Of a stretch of 64,000 bases of DNA, positions 43,828 through 54,475 are shown one piece after another. A program made the position numbers and the translations under genes. Where the stretch lies: positions 248,001-312,000 of the forward strand of contig NZ_JAQQKV010000001.1 in the NCBI RefSeq assembly GCF_028550435.1, given 5' to 3'. The notes beneath the pieces are model-generated. The model was not told the DNA's origin. It was given only the letters and a program-made list of their open reading frames with translations, and ran no database searches. Origin of the DNA: Asticcacaulis machinosus (GTDB taxonomy: Bacteria > Pseudomonadota > Alphaproteobacteria > Caulobacterales > Caulobacteraceae). Positions within the stretch are counted from its first letter, which is position 1. Each line of letters begins with the position of its first letter.

Positions 43828-45144
43828 ATGCGCCTGTCGCGCTATTTTTTGCCCATCCTCAAAGAAAACCCTTCCGAAGCCCAGATCGTATCGCATCGTC
43901 TTATGTTGCGCACCGGCATGATCCGTCAGGAGGCCGCGGGCATTTATGCCTGGCTGCCGCTCGGCTTGCGGGTTTTGAAGAAGATCGAGAAGATCGTCCA
44001 TGAGGAAATGCAAAAGGCTGGTGCCATTGAGGTTCTGATGCCGACCTTGCAACTGGCCGATCTATGGCGCGAATCTGGCCGTTACGAAGACTATGGGCAG
44101 GAAATGCTGCGCATTAAGGACCGCCATGAGCGTGAACTGCTTTACGGGCCGACCAATGAGGAAATGATCACGGAAATTTTCCGTGCCTATGTCAGATCGT
44201 ACAAGAGCCTGCCGCTCAATCTTTATCACATCCAATGGAAGTTCCGCGATGAGCAGCGCCCACGCTTTGGCGTTATGCGCGGCCGTGAGTTCCTGATGAA
44301 GGATGCCTATAGCTTCGATATCGATGAAGCGGCGGCGCGCAAAGCCTATAACCGGATGTTTGTGGCCTATCTCAACACCTTCTCCCGTTTGGGTCTTAAG
44401 GCCGTGCCTATGCGTGCCGATACGGGCCCGATCGGTGGCGATCTAAGTCACGAATTTATCATTCTGGCCGACACCGGCGAAAGTGCTGTCTTCTGCCACA
44501 AAGATCTGGTCGATATGCCGCCACCTGGCGATAACGTTGATTGGGATGACTTGCAGGCCATCGTCGATGAACGCACTGCGCTCTACGCTGCGACCGAAGA
44601 AATGCACGATGAAGCGGCCTTTGGTGCGGTGTCCGCCGATAAACAACTATCCGCGCGCGGGATCGAAGTCGGCCACATCTTCAACTTCGGCAAGAAATAT
44701 TCTGAGCCGATGAATGCGGCTGTCAATGGCCCGGACGGATCGCAAACCCATGTGCATATGGGCTCTTACGGCATTGGCGTGTCCCGTCTGATCGGCGGCA
44801 TTATCGAAGCCAGCCATGATGATGCCGGTATCATCTGGCCTGAGAGCGTAGCCCCCTTCGATGTCGCCCTGATCAATCTGCGGGCAGGGGACGCCGCCTG
44901 CGATGCCGCCTGCGAAAAAGCCTATGCCGCATTGGAGGCCGCCGGTAAGTCGGTGCTTTATGACGACACCGATGACAGGCCCGGCGCGAAATTCGCGTCA
45001 ATGGATCTGATTGGCATTCCCTGGCAATTGATTATCGGTCCAAAGGGCCTGGCCGAAGGTAAGGTTGAGCTTAAAAACCGTAAGACCGGCGAACGCCAAA
45101 CCGCGGAATTTGACTCTGTTCTCGATCAACTGACCAAGGCGTAA
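43828..45144 (+). CDS. proS: prolyl-tRNA synthetase (short, alphaproteobacterial type)
   Basis: Class II aminoacyl-tRNA synthetase charging proline. Motif 2 ([24 protein letters not shown] region, near 138-162), motif 3 ([13 protein letters not shown]) and the C-terminal anticodon-binding domain (about 345-438) are present. At 438 residues it lacks the large insertion (editing) domain of enteric ProRS, as in other alphaproteobacteria, so a free-standing editing protein may be needed. lolC/E follows after 5 bases. tRNA-Pro(GGG), a substrate, is also in this window. Confidence 0.94.
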   Translation: MRLSRYFLPILKENPSEAQIVSHRLMLRTGMIRQEAAGIYAWLPLGLRVLKKIEKIVHEEMQKAGAIEVLMPTLQLADLWRESGRYEDYGQEMLRIKDRHERELLYGPTNEEMITEIFRAYVRSYKSLPLNLYHIQWKFRDEQRPRFGVMRGREFLMKDAYSFDIDEAAARKAYNRMFVAYLNTFSRLGLKAVPMRADTGPIGGDLSHEFIILADTGESAVFCHKDLVDMPPPGDNVDWDDLQAIVDERTALYAATEEMHDEAAFGAVSADKQLSARGIEVGHIFNFGKKYSEPMNAAVNGPDGSQTHVHMGSYGIGVSRLIGGIIEASHDDAGIIWPESVAPFDVALINLRAGDAACDAACEKAYAALEAAGKSVLYDDTDDRPGAKFASMDLIGIPWQLIIGPKGLAEGKVELKNRKTGERQTAEFDSVLDQLTKA

Positions 45145-45149
45145 GAGAC

Positions 45150-46445
45150 ATGTCGGAAGTGCCACCAAAGCCAAAGAAAACGCTGGGTTTTTCCCTTTGG
45201 GAACTTGATCTGGCGTTTCGTTATCTGCGCGCAAAGCGCAAAGACGGCGGAGTGGCGCTGATTTCGATCATCAGCTTTGTCGGTGTCATGCTGTCGGTTG
45301 CGGTTCTGATCATCGTCATGGCTGTCATGAACGGTTTTCGTGATGAAATGATGTCGCGGTTGCTGGCCTTTAACGGTCATGCCTATGTCGGCGGTATGGC
45401 AATCAATGATTTTGGTCACCGTGACAATATGGTCAAGCGTCTTGAAGCCGTGCCGGGCGTGACGCAGGTCTCACCGTTTGTTCAATCTCCGGGTATGGCT
45501 CAAAATGTTCAGGGCGTTGCCGGACTTGCCTATATCCGCGGGGTCGATGCGAAAACCCTGAAAGATACGCCAATCGTTGTGGAAAATATCACCGAAGGTT
45601 CCATTAAGGATTTCGGCGTGGGGGAATACGGCGGTGACAATATCCTGATCGGTGACGGCATGGCGCGCGATATGGGCGTGGGGCCAGGGGATGAGCTGTC
45701 GCTTTTGACGCCGGGTACGTCCACGGCGTTTGGTGCAATTCCGCGCCGTAAAACCTATACGGTTGCGGGGGTTTTTAAGGTCGGTGTCAGCGAGCTTGAT
45801 GCGTCCTTTGTCTATATGCCGATCGAACAGGCCCAACTTTTCTTTGATCGGGAAGGAGAGTGGGACGCGCTCGAACTTAAAGTGACCGACCCATACCAGA
45901 TTCAATCTATCCGTCCGCAAATCGTAACTGCTGCGGGGCAGGGCGGCATTGTGCAGGACTGGACAGAACGCAATGCCTCACTATGGGGCGCGCTTCAGGT
46001 CGAACGCAATGTCATGCGCTTAATCCTGAGCCTGATCGTCGCGATTGCTGCCATGAATATCATCTCTGGCCTTGTCATGCTGGTCAAAAACAAGGGGAAG
46101 GACATAGCGATCCTGCGCACTTTTGGTGCGGACAGGTCGTCGATTATGAAAATTTTCTTCCTGTCAGGCGTAACCTTAGGGGCGGGCGGTACCATTGCGG
46201 GTGTAATGTTAGGTGTCGTTTTCTGTATATTCATTAGGCCCATACAACAGTTTGTTGAATTTGTAACTCAAACCAAAGTCTTCAATCCCGACGTCTATTA
46301 CCTCTCCTACATACCGGCTAAAATCGAACCAACTGAAGTTGCGTTCGTCGTATTCTGGTCTTTGCTGGCAGCGTGCCTGTCGACCCTGCCGCCGGCAATG
46401 CGGGCCGCCCGTCTGGAACCCGTAGAGGCGCTACGTTATGAGTGA
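45150..46445 (+). CDS. lolC: lipoprotein-releasing ABC transporter permease (LolC/LolE type)
   Basis: Membrane subunit of the LolCDE-type complex that releases lipoproteins from the inner membrane. FAYLRAKRKDGGVALISIIS-like N-terminus (near 29-45) then one helix, a large periplasmic domain, and three C-terminal helices with MNIISGLVMLVKNKGKDIAILRTFGA. It is the only permease in the operon; alphaproteobacteria commonly use one LolC/E-like protein, presumably as a dimer. The stop overlaps lolD by 8 bases. Confidence 0.92.
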   Translation: MSEVPPKPKKTLGFSLWELDLAFRYLRAKRKDGGVALISIISFVGVMLSVAVLIIVMAVMNGFRDEMMSRLLAFNGHAYVGGMAINDFGHRDNMVKRLEAVPGVTQVSPFVQSPGMAQNVQGVAGLAYIRGVDAKTLKDTPIVVENITEGSIKDFGVGEYGGDNILIGDGMARDMGVGPGDELSLLTPGTSTAFGAIPRRKTYTVAGVFKVGVSELDASFVYMPIEQAQLFFDREGEWDALELKVTDPYQIQSIRPQIVTAAGQGGIVQDWTERNASLWGALQVERNVMRLILSLIVAIAAMNIISGLVMLVKNKGKDIAILRTFGADRSSIMKIFFLSGVTLGAGGTIAGVMLGVVFCIFIRPIQQFVEFVTQTKVFNPDVYYLSYIPAKIEPTEVAFVVFWSLLAACLSTLPPAMRAARLEPVEALRYE

Positions 46446-47142
46446 TAAAACCGTAGTCCTTTCACTGCGTGGACTTAACCGCACATATGAAGTGGCCGAA
46501 GGGCCGCGTCTTGAAGTCCTTAAAGGTGCAGATCTGGATTTGTTTGCCGGCGAATTGGTTGGGCTGGTAGGACCCTCAGGGTCCGGAAAATCATCGCTTT
46601 TACACTGTGTGGGTTTGTTGGAATCCTCGGAAGAAGCTCAACTTATCCTCGATGGTGAGGATTTAACGCGGGCCAATGATAAGCAACGCACGCAGGCACG
46701 ACTGACTAAAATCGGATTTGTATATCAATTCCACCACTTGTTGCCTGAGTTTACGGCCTTAGGCAATGTCGCCCTGCCACAGCGCGTGTTGGGCAAATCG
46801 ATACGAGATGCCGAAGTTCGGGCGCGCGCACTGCTTGAACAGGTTGGTCTTGGGGGGCGTCTGAATCACCAACCCGCGCAACTCTCCGGCGGTGAGCAGC
46901 AGCGGGTGGCGATTGCGCGGGCTTTGGCTAACAGTCCCAGGCTGCTGTTGGCGGATGAGCCTACGGGAAACCTAGATCCAGATACTTCCAAACAGGTTTT
47001 TGAGGCGCTTAAGCAAACGGTTCGTCATCAACAGGTCGCGGCACTGATTGCGACCCACAATCTGGAACTTGCCAGACATATGGATCGGGTTGTGACTATT
47101 CAGAACGGAAAGCTCACGGAGTTGTCCACGAGCGCTGTTTGA
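46438..47142 (+). CDS. lolD: lipoprotein-releasing ABC transporter ATP-binding protein
   Basis: Powers lipoprotein release. Walker [10 protein letters not shown] (45-53), Q-loop [18 protein letters not shown], signature [15 protein letters not shown] and Walker [13 protein letters not shown] are all intact. 234 residues. It overlaps lolC/E and ends 18 bp before AT-rich intergenic DNA. With BamE and BamA, it shows a complete outer-membrane lipoprotein route is encoded here in part (LolA and LolB lie elsewhere). Confidence 0.95.
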   Translation: MSDKTVVLSLRGLNRTYEVAEGPRLEVLKGADLDLFAGELVGLVGPSGSGKSSLLHCVGLLESSEEAQLILDGEDLTRANDKQRTQARLTKIGFVYQFHHLLPEFTALGNVALPQRVLGKSIRDAEVRARALLEQVGLGGRLNHQPAQLSGGEQQRVAIARALANSPRLLLADEPTGNLDPDTSKQVFEALKQTVRHQQVAALIATHNLELARHMDRVVTIQNGKLTELSTSAV

Positions 47143-47259
47143 TTTAATTATGTAAAATCAGTGTTTTGCTATTTTTGTTCTTGTTATGTGCATAATTTAT
47201 TTGCGCTTGGAACAAATGGGGAATATAGAACAAAGCATGAATTTAACGGAGTGCGAAAA

Positions 47260-47349
47260 ATGGTTTCGACATTACATAATCTGTTGTCTTTCGCGTCAGT
47301 CGCTGGCTTTGTGTGGGTTGTTTGCCAATTATCTATGCTGGTGGGGTGA
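47260..47349 (+). CDS. possible 29-residue single-helix membrane peptide
   Basis: The frame MVSTLHNLLSFASVAGFVWV, ending VCQLSMLVG, has a hydrophobic segment long enough to cross a membrane. GGAG lies 8 bases before the ATG. It lies in a 259-bp AT-rich gap between lolD and dnaE and is the best-supported coding frame there; two longer overlapping frames are poor in protein-like content. No family recognised. It may be a small membrane protein of the kind often missed in annotation, or a chance frame. Confidence 0.4.
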   Translation: MVSTLHNLLSFASVAGFVWVVCQLSMLVG

Positions 47350-47401
47350 ATCGGGTAACTTCACCACGAAGATATACGTGTTCTGAGAGCGGAGACGAAA
47401 T

Positions 47402-50400
47402 ATGAGCGAAGCCGGATTTATTCATCTAAGGGTTCGTTCAGCCTATTCACTGCTTGAAGGTGCCATAAAAGCCTATGATATGGGCAAGTTGGCGCAAAAA
47501 CTTTCAATGCCAGCGATTGCGATTACGGATCGCTGTAATCTGTATGGTGCGCTTGAATTTTCCCAGACCTGTAAGGACGTCGGGGTTCAGCCTATTATTG
47601 GTTGCGCCATACCTGTTAAAGGTATTGGCGGTGGCTTAACTGAAAAGTGGGCGCGAATTCCTACAGTTATTTTGTTTGCGCAGAATGAGCAGGGCTATCT
47701 TAATCTGTCCGAGCTTTCATCAATTGCCTATGTCGACGCAGATGCTGCCGATGAGCCGCACGTCACTTGGGATCAGGTGGTGTCGCGTAATGAAGGGCTG
47801 ATTTTATTATCCGGCGGATTTGACGGCCCTGTTGACCCCTTATTCCGTCAAAACCGGCCCGAAGAGGCCCAAGCGGCTTTGCTGGCGATGAGTGAGGTGT
47901 TTGGCGATCGTTTTTATATCGAATTGCAGCGTCATGATACGTCCTACGGTATGGGGGGCATAGGGTACGGTATCGCTGAGGCCGGATTGGTTGAATTTGC
48001 CTATGCACATGACGTGTCTCTGGTTGCAACTAATGACGCCTATTTTGCTGAGGCCGATCTCTATAAGGCTCATGAAGCTTTGCTGTGTATATCAGATAGT
48101 ACCTTTATGGGGGTGCCTGACCGCCGCAAAGTTACAAAAGATCATTGGTTGCGGCCTGCAAGCGAAATGCGAGCCTTGTTTCATGACTTACCCGAAGCTT
48201 GTGATAATACGCTCGAAATTGCCAAAAGGTGCGCCTTTCTTGTAGCCAAACGCGACCCCATTCTGCCGCGATTTGATACCGGCGATGGGCGTAATGAAAA
48301 CGAAGAATTAGCGTTTCAGGCGCGGGAGGGGCTTAAACAGAGATTGACCGAAGTTAAGCCTGCGTTCCCTGAGCAAGACTATTGGGATCGTTTGGAGCGC
48401 GAAATTAGCGTGATCCAGAATATGGGGTTTCCTGGATACTTTCTTATCGTTTCGGACTTTATTAAATGGGGGAAATCTCATGGCGTGCCCGTGGGGCCTG
48501 GCCGGGGATCGGGAGCCGGATCTCTGGTCGCCTGGGCCCTGACGATTACTGATCTTGATCCTTTGAGATTTGGGCTGCTGTTTGAGCGTTTCCTTAATCC
48601 TGAACGGGTTTCTATGCCCGACTTCGATATCGATTTTTGTCAGGAGCGCCGGGAAGAAGTCATCGCTTATGTGCAAAATAAGTACGGTCGTGATCGCGTT
48701 GCGCAAATTATCACGTTCGGTACACTCCAGGCGCGCGCCGTGTTACGCGATGTTGGGCGAGTTATGCAGTTGCCATTAGGGCAAGTTGATCGTCTTGCTA
48801 AAATGATACCCGCTAACCCTGCTAATCCCGTTACCCTTGCGCAGGCGCTTGATCTTGAGCCACGGTTACGCCAAGCTGCCAAGGATGAAGAGCCTGTAAA
48901 AAGACTACTCGATACAGCCCTGAGGCTTGAAGGATTGTACCGTAACGCTTCTACGCATGCCGCCGGTATAGTTATTGGCGATCGCCCCTTAACCGAGTTG
49001 GTCCCGCTTTATCGAGATCCGCGTTCAGATATTCCAGCGACCCAGTTCAATATGAAATGGGTCGAGAGTGCTGGTCTCGTTAAATTCGACTTTCTTGGGC
49101 TAAAAACCCTGACTGTACTTGATCGTGCGATGAAATATTTGCGCAAGCGTGGCGTGGAAATCAATTTTTCGACGTTGCCATTGGATGATGGCCCGACTTA
49201 TGAACTTCTGGCGTCAGGTCAATCTATCGGCGTATTTCAGCTTGAAAGTCAGGGTATGCGAGACACGCTGCGTAAGATGCGTTGCGGTTCGATTGAAGAA
49301 ATTACGGCCTTGATTTCGCTCTACCGGCCTGGGCCAATGGATAATATCGATACCTATGTTGATCGTAAGTTCGGTCGTGCTGAAATCGACATGCTTCATC
49401 CCAGCCTTGAGCCCGTTTTGAAAGAAACTTACGGCGTTATCATCTATCAGGAACAGGTGATGCAGATCGCCCAGATCCTGTCAGGTTACAGTCTGGGCGA
49501 AGCCGATCTTCTGCGGCGGGCTATGGGTAAGAAGAAAAAAGAAGAAATGGACTTGCAAAAAGCAAGGTTTATTTCCGGTGCAAGTGAAAAGGGTGTTGAT
49601 TCAAAGCAGTCGGACTCAATTTTTGAACTTGTTAACAAATTTGCGGGTTATGGCTTTAACAAATCGCACGCAGCCGCCTATGCCTTTATTTCCTATCAAA
49701 CGGGTTATCTGAAAGCTAACCACCCGGTCGAATTTTTTGCTGCGACGCTAAGTCTTGATATAGCGAATACTGATAAGCTGGCCGTATTTTATCAAGATGC
49801 GCGCCGTTTTGGCGTAAAGATTTGCCCACCTGACATTAATCGATCCATGGCGGATTTCGATGTTGAAAATGGCGAGGTGTTGTACGCGTTGGGAGCCGTC
49901 CGAAATGTTGGCTTTGAAGCTATGCAGACCGTGATTCAGGCCCGCGAAGAAGGGGGCAAATTTAAAGACTTGTTCGATTTTCTTGAGCGCATTGATCCTA
50001 AAGCTGTCAACAAACGCGCCATTGAAAACCTGGCTAAGGCCGGGGCGTTTGACTCCATTCATCCCAATCGTGCTCAAATCGTGCAAGGTGCAGATATATT
50101 GATGGCTTACGCCCAAAGTGTAGCGGCCGAACGGGCCTCATCTCAGGTTAATCTATTCGGTTCAAGCGAAGCGTCGCGCCCCCGTTTGCCGAAGGTGGCA
50201 AATAGTTCTGGCCCGGATAGTCTTGATGATGAATTGGCAGCCGTTGGTTTTTATCTATCTGGCCATCCATTGGGAGATATGCTGGATGTCTTCAAACGGC
50301 GCAGTGTGACCCTATATGCCGAAGCCGTTTCTCTTGCTGGGGAGGGGCAGGAGGCGTTTCGGATGGCAGGGGTTGTGCGGCGGCGCCAGGAGCGTGCTTC

Positions 50401-50845
50401 GGCGCAATCGGGTGAAAAGTTTGCCTTTGTGACCTTGTCTGACCCGACCGGTGAATACGAAGTTATGTTTCAGCCAGAAGCTCTGCGTCGTTGTCGTGAA
50501 GTGCTGGAGCCAGGGAAATCAATAGTCGTTAAGGTTCGGTGCAAAGGGGGGCGTGAAGGCGAGATGCGCATGTTCGGAGATGAAGCTGCATTCATGGCTG
50601 ACACGCTCAAGATGGATGATATTGGTATGAGGCTGCATGTATCGGCGCGAGGACTTGATATTGTGACCCTGAAAGAATTTCTTGAAAAAGCTAAGGCGTC
50701 TTCCGGGGGGGAAATCAGCCTGATAACTGAGCTTGGGTCTGACCGGGAAGTCGAAATCAAATTGCCAGATCGTTACCGGCTTGATGGCCATCTGCGTGGG
50801 GCCTTGAAATCGATGACTGGCGTTTTATATTACGAAGACATTTAA
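47402..50845 (+). CDS. dnaE: DNA polymerase III subunit alpha
   Basis: Replicative polymerase. N-terminal PHP domain (about 1-280) with [14 protein letters not shown]; the polymerase active site [12 protein letters not shown] starts at P406 with D407 and D409; the third acidic residue is in the palm near the [13 protein letters not shown] region. [15 protein letters not shown] and [21 protein letters not shown] are conserved. A helix-hairpin-helix and OB domain close the protein. 1147 residues is full length for the DnaE1 type. No partner Pol III subunit is in the window. Confidence 0.95.
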   Translation: MSEAGFIHLRVRSAYSLLEGAIKAYDMGKLAQKLSMPAIAITDRCNLYGALEFSQTCKDVGVQPIIGCAIPVKGIGGGLTEKWARIPTVILFAQNEQGYLNLSELSSIAYVDADAADEPHVTWDQVVSRNEGLILLSGGFDGPVDPLFRQNRPEEAQAALLAMSEVFGDRFYIELQRHDTSYGMGGIGYGIAEAGLVEFAYAHDVSLVATNDAYFAEADLYKAHEALLCISDSTFMGVPDRRKVTKDHWLRPASEMRALFHDLPEACDNTLEIAKRCAFLVAKRDPILPRFDTGDGRNENEELAFQAREGLKQRLTEVKPAFPEQDYWDRLEREISVIQNMGFPGYFLIVSDFIKWGKSHGVPVGPGRGSGAGSLVAWALTITDLDPLRFGLLFERFLNPERVSMPDFDIDFCQERREEVIAYVQNKYGRDRVAQIITFGTLQARAVLRDVGRVMQLPLGQVDRLAKMIPANPANPVTLAQALDLEPRLRQAAKDEEPVKRLLDTALRLEGLYRNASTHAAGIVIGDRPLTELVPLYRDPRSDIPATQFNMKWVESAGLVKFDFLGLKTLTVLDRAMKYLRKRGVEINFSTLPLDDGPTYELLASGQSIGVFQLESQGMRDTLRKMRCGSIEEITALISLYRPGPMDNIDTYVDRKFGRAEIDMLHPSLEPVLKETYGVIIYQEQVMQIAQILSGYSLGEADLLRRAMGKKKKEEMDLQKARFISGASEKGVDSKQSDSIFELVNKFAGYGFNKSHAAAYAFISYQTGYLKANHPVEFFAATLSLDIANTDKLAVFYQDARRFGVKICPPDINRSMADFDVENGEVLYALGAVRNVGFEAMQTVIQAREEGGKFKDLFDFLERIDPKAVNKRAIENLAKAGAFDSIHPNRAQIVQGADILMAYAQSVAAERASSQVNLFGSSEASRPRLPKVANSSGPDSLDDELAAVGFYLSGHPLGDMLDVFKRRSVTLYAEAVSLAGEGQEAFRMAGVVRRRQERASAQSGEKFAFVTLSDPTGEYEVMFQPEALRRCREVLEPGKSIVVKVRCKGGREGEMRMFGDEAAFMADTLKMDDIGMRLHVSARGLDIVTLKEFLEKAKASSGGEISLITELGSDREVEIKLPDRYRLDGHLRGALKSMTGVLYYEDI

Positions 50846-50946
50846 GCACGGCTATACAGATCCGGTTGAACTGTTTTCCCAAGGTTTTTCTGGATTTTGC
50901 TTGATTTTTGCTAAAATTGTGCCTAGTTGCCCCCATCTCGCACGCA

Positions 50947-50985
50947 AACGCGCGGCGCGTTGACATTTGTCATCCGTCGCTAACC
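50947..50985 (+). promoter_or_regulatory. predicted rpsB promoter
   Basis: TTGACA (50960-50965) and GCTAACC (50979-50985), 13 bases apart, match the Caulobacter-type housekeeping pattern. A palindrome AACGCG-CGG-CGCGTT (50947-50961) overlaps the -35. The -10 is about 64 bases upstream of the rpsB start. It is the best promoter in the 203-bp region after dnaE. Confidence 0.5.
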
Positions 50986-50988
50986 GAG

Positions 50989-51007
50989 GTTCCTCCACAT
51001 GGAGAAC
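50989..51007 (+). promoter_or_regulatory. rpsB leader hairpin
   Basis: GTTC-TCC and GGAGAAC form a 7-bp stem with one bulged C and an ACAT loop, in the transcribed leader 42 bases before the rpsB start. It is a candidate site for S2 feedback control of its own mRNA, as rpsB leaders have in other Proteobacteria. Confidence 0.4.
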
Positions 51008-51048
51008 TGAAATGTTTGCGGAGGTTTATCGGAAGAAGGAATAAATTT

Positions 51049-51819
51049 ATGGCTATGCCTGAACTGTCTATGCGCCTGCTGCTGGAAGCCGGCGCGCACT
51101 TTGGTCACCAGACTCATCGCTGGAACCCGAAGATGGAGCGTTACCTGTTCGGTTCGCGCTCGAACATCCACATTATCGACCTGTCGCAGAGCCTGCCTCT
51201 GTTCCATCAGGCGCTGCTTAAGGCGCGCGAAGTCGCCGCCAGCGGTGGTCGCGTTCTTTTCGTTGGCACCAAGCGTCAGGCTTCTGGCCCGGTTGCTGTT
51301 GCGGCCAAGCGCTCGGCTCAGTATTATGTCAATCACCGTTGGTTGGGTGGTACGCTGACAAACTGGCGCACTATTTCTGGTTCGATCGCACGTCTGCGTG
51401 AACTGGAAGGCGTTTTGGATGGTAATCCGGCCGGTCGTTCCAAGAAGGAACTTCTAACGCTTACCCGTGAGCGTGAAAAGCTCGAACTGTCGCTGGGTGG
51501 TATTAAGGATATGGGCGGCATCCCCGACCTGATGTTCGTGATCGATACCAATAAGGAATCGATCGCCATTCAGGAAGCGCGCAAGCTGAATATTCCTGTG
51601 ATTGGCATTCTGGATTCCAACTCTGATCCTGACGGCATCACCTATCCGGTTCCGGGCAATGATGATGCGGCGCGTGCGCTGCAACTCTATTGCGACCTGA
51701 TCGCTGATGCGGTTCTGGATGGTCTGGCTGCGGGCCAAGTGGCGTCTGGTGTTGATCTGGGCGCTTCCGAAGCTCCGGTCGAGCCGGCTCTGGCGGCTGA
51801 AGCCTCTACCGAGGCCTAA
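51049..51819 (+). CDS. rpsB: 30S ribosomal protein S2
   Basis: Small-subunit protein needed for S1 binding to the 30S subunit. I chose ATG 51049 ([20 protein letters not shown]; 256 residues), with AGAAGGAA about 8 bases upstream. [14 protein letters not shown] (near 98-111) and [22 protein letters not shown] (near 158-179) are S2 signatures. A Glu/Ala-rich tail is common in alphaproteobacteria. tsf follows after 162 bp with a twin hairpin. Confidence 0.95.
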   Translation: MAMPELSMRLLLEAGAHFGHQTHRWNPKMERYLFGSRSNIHIIDLSQSLPLFHQALLKAREVAASGGRVLFVGTKRQASGPVAVAAKRSAQYYVNHRWLGGTLTNWRTISGSIARLRELEGVLDGNPAGRSKKELLTLTREREKLELSLGGIKDMGGIPDLMFVIDTNKESIAIQEARKLNIPVIGILDSNSDPDGITYPVPGNDDAARALQLYCDLIADAVLDGLAAGQVASGVDLGASEAPVEPALAAEASTEA

Positions 51820-51825
51820 ATTCCT

Positions 51826-51910
51826 TCAGGATCAATAGAGCCTGAGGGCGCCTGATTGATCCTGACTTAAGATTTCACAACGGAGTCTGAGTCCTGTCAG
51901 GCTCCGTTGT
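51826..51910 (+). promoter_or_regulatory. two tandem hairpins between rpsB and tsf
   Basis: First, TCAGGATCAAT (51826-51836) pairs with ATTGATCCTGA (51855-51865), a perfect 11-bp stem; its loop holds GCC-TGAG-GGC. Second, ACAACGGAGTCTGA (51877-51890) pairs with TCAGGCTCCGTTGT (51897-51910), 14 bp with one wobble and a GTCCTG loop. No T-tract follows the second. They resemble a processing site or partial attenuator that sets the ratio of rpsB to tsf. Confidence 0.55.
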
Positions 51911-51981
51911 CGTTAAATGGCAACACCCGTGAGCTAAGGTTAGTTCATACGGTTTAACTTTTTAAATTTATGGAGGATTCC

Positions 51982-52887
51982 ATGACGGAAATTACAGCCT
52001 CTCTCGTGAAGGAACTTCGCGAAAAATCCGGCTCCGGCATGATGGACTGCAAAAAGGCTTTGACAGAAAACGGTGGCGACATCGAAGCGTCCATGGATTG
52101 GCTGCGCACCAAGGGCCTGTCCAAGGCTGCCAAGAAGTCTGACCGCGTGGCGGCAGAAGGTCTGGTGGTTGTGGCCACGGATGGCAAGACAGCGGCTGCG
52201 GTCGAAGTTAACTCCGAAACTGACTTCGTGGCGCGTAACGAACTGTTCCAGGCCCTGGCGCGCAATGCCGGTAAGGCTGCCCTGTCGACCGATAGCGTCG
52301 AAGGCGTTCAGTCGGCGGTTAATGACGAAATCACCAACCTGATCGCCAATATCGGTGAAAACATGATGGTGCGTCGTTTGGCCAAGCATTCGGTCTCTGA
52401 AGGCGTGGTCGCCAGCTACATCCACAACTCGATTGCGCCTGACTTGGGCCGTATCGCGGTTCTGGTAGCGGTTGAATCGGCGGGTGATCCAGCGGTTCTG
52501 AACGATATGGGCCGCAAGATTGCTATGCACATCGCCGCTACCCAGCCAATCTCTCTGTCGACGGATGATATCGATCCGGCGGCGGTTGAGCGTGAAAAGG
52601 CGATTTTCACCGAGCAAGCGCTGGAATCAGGTAAGCCTGCTGGCGTGGTTGAGAAAATGGTCGAAGGCCGTATCCGCAAGTTCTTTGAAGAAGTCGTGCT
52701 TCTGAAGCAATCCTTCGTCATGAACCCGGATCAAACCATCGAGCAGTTCGTTGCGGAAACCGCTAAGTCGCTTGGCACCGATGTGAAGGTCACCGCCTTT
52801 ACGCGTCTGGCTCTGGGTGAAGGCGTTGAGAAAAAGACTGAAGACTTTGCGGCTGAAGTCGCCTCAATGATGGGTGGTCAGGCTTAA
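51982..52887 (+). CDS. tsf: elongation factor Ts
   Basis: Nucleotide-exchange factor for EF-Tu. I chose ATG 51982 ([20 protein letters not shown]; 301 residues) because GGAGG lies 7 bases upstream; an earlier ATG four codons before is less likely. The TDF-V-A-R-N signature is in [13 protein letters not shown] (around 78-90). Two core subdomains and a C-terminal module with [16 protein letters not shown] follow. A terminator follows 27 bases after the stop. Confidence 0.95.
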   Translation: MTEITASLVKELREKSGSGMMDCKKALTENGGDIEASMDWLRTKGLSKAAKKSDRVAAEGLVVVATDGKTAAAVEVNSETDFVARNELFQALARNAGKAALSTDSVEGVQSAVNDEITNLIANIGENMMVRRLAKHSVSEGVVASYIHNSIAPDLGRIAVLVAVESAGDPAVLNDMGRKIAMHIAATQPISLSTDDIDPAAVEREKAIFTEQALESGKPAGVVEKMVEGRIRKFFEEVVLLKQSFVMNPDQTIEQFVAETAKSLGTDVKVTAFTRLALGEGVEKKTEDFAAEVASMMGGQA

Positions 52888-52913
52888 GCCTAATCCACAT
52901 TTTTGAGTAAAAT

Positions 52914-52952
52914 AAGGGCGCGGCACTTGAATGTGTTCGCGCCCTTTGTCTT
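52914..52952 (+). terminator. terminator of rpsB-tsf
   Basis: AAGGGCGCG and CGCGCCCTT form a 9-bp stem, with CAC/GTG pairs in the loop, followed by TTGTCTTTTC. It separates tsf from pyrH. Confidence 0.88.
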
Positions 52953-53033
52953 TTCAAATGGGTAATAACCGGCTAGAGCAGAGAGCGAAAAATCCAGATC
53001 CAGATTAGACCATTGATTCCCGGAGATACCGAT

Positions 53034-53771
53034 ATGACTGAACCTGCTGTGGCAACGGCTGACCTTCGTTATAAACGCATCCTCCTCAAGGTTTCCGGTG
53101 AAGTCCTCATGGGCGAGCAGGGGTTCGGGATCGATATGAACACTGTTAAGGCGGTGGCCGAAGAGATCGCTGAAGTGGCGCAGATGGGCGTCGAGCTTTG
53201 TCTGGTGATCGGCGGCGGCAACATCTTTCGCGGGCTGTCAAAAGCTGCGGTTGGGATGGAGCGCTCCAGTGCTGATTACATGGGCATGCTGGCGACCGTT
53301 ATGAACGCTCTGGCCATGCAGAATGCGCTTGAGCAACTGGGTGTTGATACCCGTGTACAATCTGCCATTCAGATGAATGCGGTTTGCGAGCCCTTCATTC
53401 GCCGTCGGGCCGAGCGACATCTTGAAAAAGGTCGTGTCGTGATTTTCGCAGCAGGCACAGGCGCGCCTTATTTTACGACCGATACGGCGGCAGCTTTGCG
53501 TGCTGCGGAAATGAACTGCGACGCGCTGTTTAAGGGTACTTCTGTTGACGGTGTTTATACGGCGGACCCGAAAAAAGATTCCGCCGCACGACGTTATGAT
53601 ACGTTGAGCTATCATGAGGTCTTGGCTAAAGACCTCAAGGTCATGGATGCGTCCGCCGTCAGCATGATGCGCGACAACAGCATTCCTATCGTTGTATTCT
53701 CCATTCGATCAGACGGGGCACTGCGCGACGTGGTTCACGGGCGCGGCACCTACACCGTCATTTCAGAATAA
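53034..53771 (+). CDS. pyrH: uridylate kinase
   Basis: Phosphorylates UMP to UDP; allosterically controlled. I chose ATG 53034 ([20 protein letters not shown]; 245 residues) with GGAGAT about 7 bases upstream; an earlier TTG is possible but unsupported. [16 protein letters not shown] and [10 protein letters not shown] (near 64-73) are the conserved phosphate-binding parts, and [20 protein letters not shown] follows. frr lies 23 bp downstream; pyrH-frr is a standard pair. Confidence 0.95.
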   Translation: MTEPAVATADLRYKRILLKVSGEVLMGEQGFGIDMNTVKAVAEEIAEVAQMGVELCLVIGGGNIFRGLSKAAVGMERSSADYMGMLATVMNALAMQNALEQLGVDTRVQSAIQMNAVCEPFIRRRAERHLEKGRVVIFAAGTGAPYFTTDTAAALRAAEMNCDALFKGTSVDGVYTADPKKDSAARRYDTLSYHEVLAKDLKVMDASAVSMMRDNSIPIVVFSIRSDGALRDVVHGRGTYTVISE

Positions 53772-53794
53772 TCATCCAGATAACGAGACACATC

Positions 53795-54352
53795 ATGAGC
53801 AAGCCCGAACTGCCTAAGTATAAGGATCGCATGGATAAGTCGGTTGCATCGCTGAAAGAAGATTTCGGCGGTTTGCGCACCGGCCGTGCATCGTCTTCTC
53901 TTCTTGAGGGGATTGTCGTTGACGCCTATGGCTCGACCATGCCGATTTTATCCTGTGCGGCGATCAGCGTGCCTGAGCCGCGTATGATCAGCGTCAGTGT
54001 ATGGGATAAGGGCCTAGTGGTATCCGTAGAGAAGGCCATTCGTAATTCGGGTCTGGGCCTTAATCCGGTTACTGACGGTACGACTCTGCGCGTGCCGATT
54101 CCGCCCCTGACTGAAGAGCGCCGTAAGGATCTGGTCAAGATTGCCGGTAAATATGCTGAGGAAAAGCGTGTAGCCGTGCGCAATATTCGCCGTGATGCTA
54201 ATGACGACATCAAGAAGGCGGAAAAAGACTCCCATATTTCCGAAGACGAACAAAAGAAAATGATCACTGAGATCCAGGGCTTCACCGATGCTGCCATCAA
54301 GCGCATTGATGAGCAGTTAAAGATCAAGGAAGCTGAAATTATGCAAGTGTGA
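53795..54352 (+). CDS. frr: ribosome recycling factor
   Basis: Splits post-termination ribosomes with EF-G. 185 residues: a three-helix bundle with a small beta domain; [20 protein letters not shown] (near 27-46), [23 protein letters not shown] and the [17 protein letters not shown] (near 93-109) are signature regions. It lies between pyrH and uppS, with a 123-bp gap holding only weak repeats before uppS. Confidence 0.95.
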   Translation: MSKPELPKYKDRMDKSVASLKEDFGGLRTGRASSSLLEGIVVDAYGSTMPILSCAAISVPEPRMISVSVWDKGLVVSVEKAIRNSGLGLNPVTDGTTLRVPIPPLTEERRKDLVKIAGKYAEEKRVAVRNIRRDANDDIKKAEKDSHISEDEQKKMITEIQGFTDAAIKRIDEQLKIKEAEIMQV

Positions 54353-54475
54353 GCGGGCGCAGTTCCGCCGCACCTATGGCGGATCACGGCTTGTGGTGAT
54401 ATCAAACATGCGGCTTTAATAGCAGGCGCAATATTCAGAGCCGCGGAACTCGGCTGATAACCCAGGGAAACGTAT

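Noticed and set aside
51940-52617. Reverse-strand frame of 225 codons opposite tsf
   Set aside because: Opposite a certain gene; no start site with a ribosome binding site and no recognisable domain.
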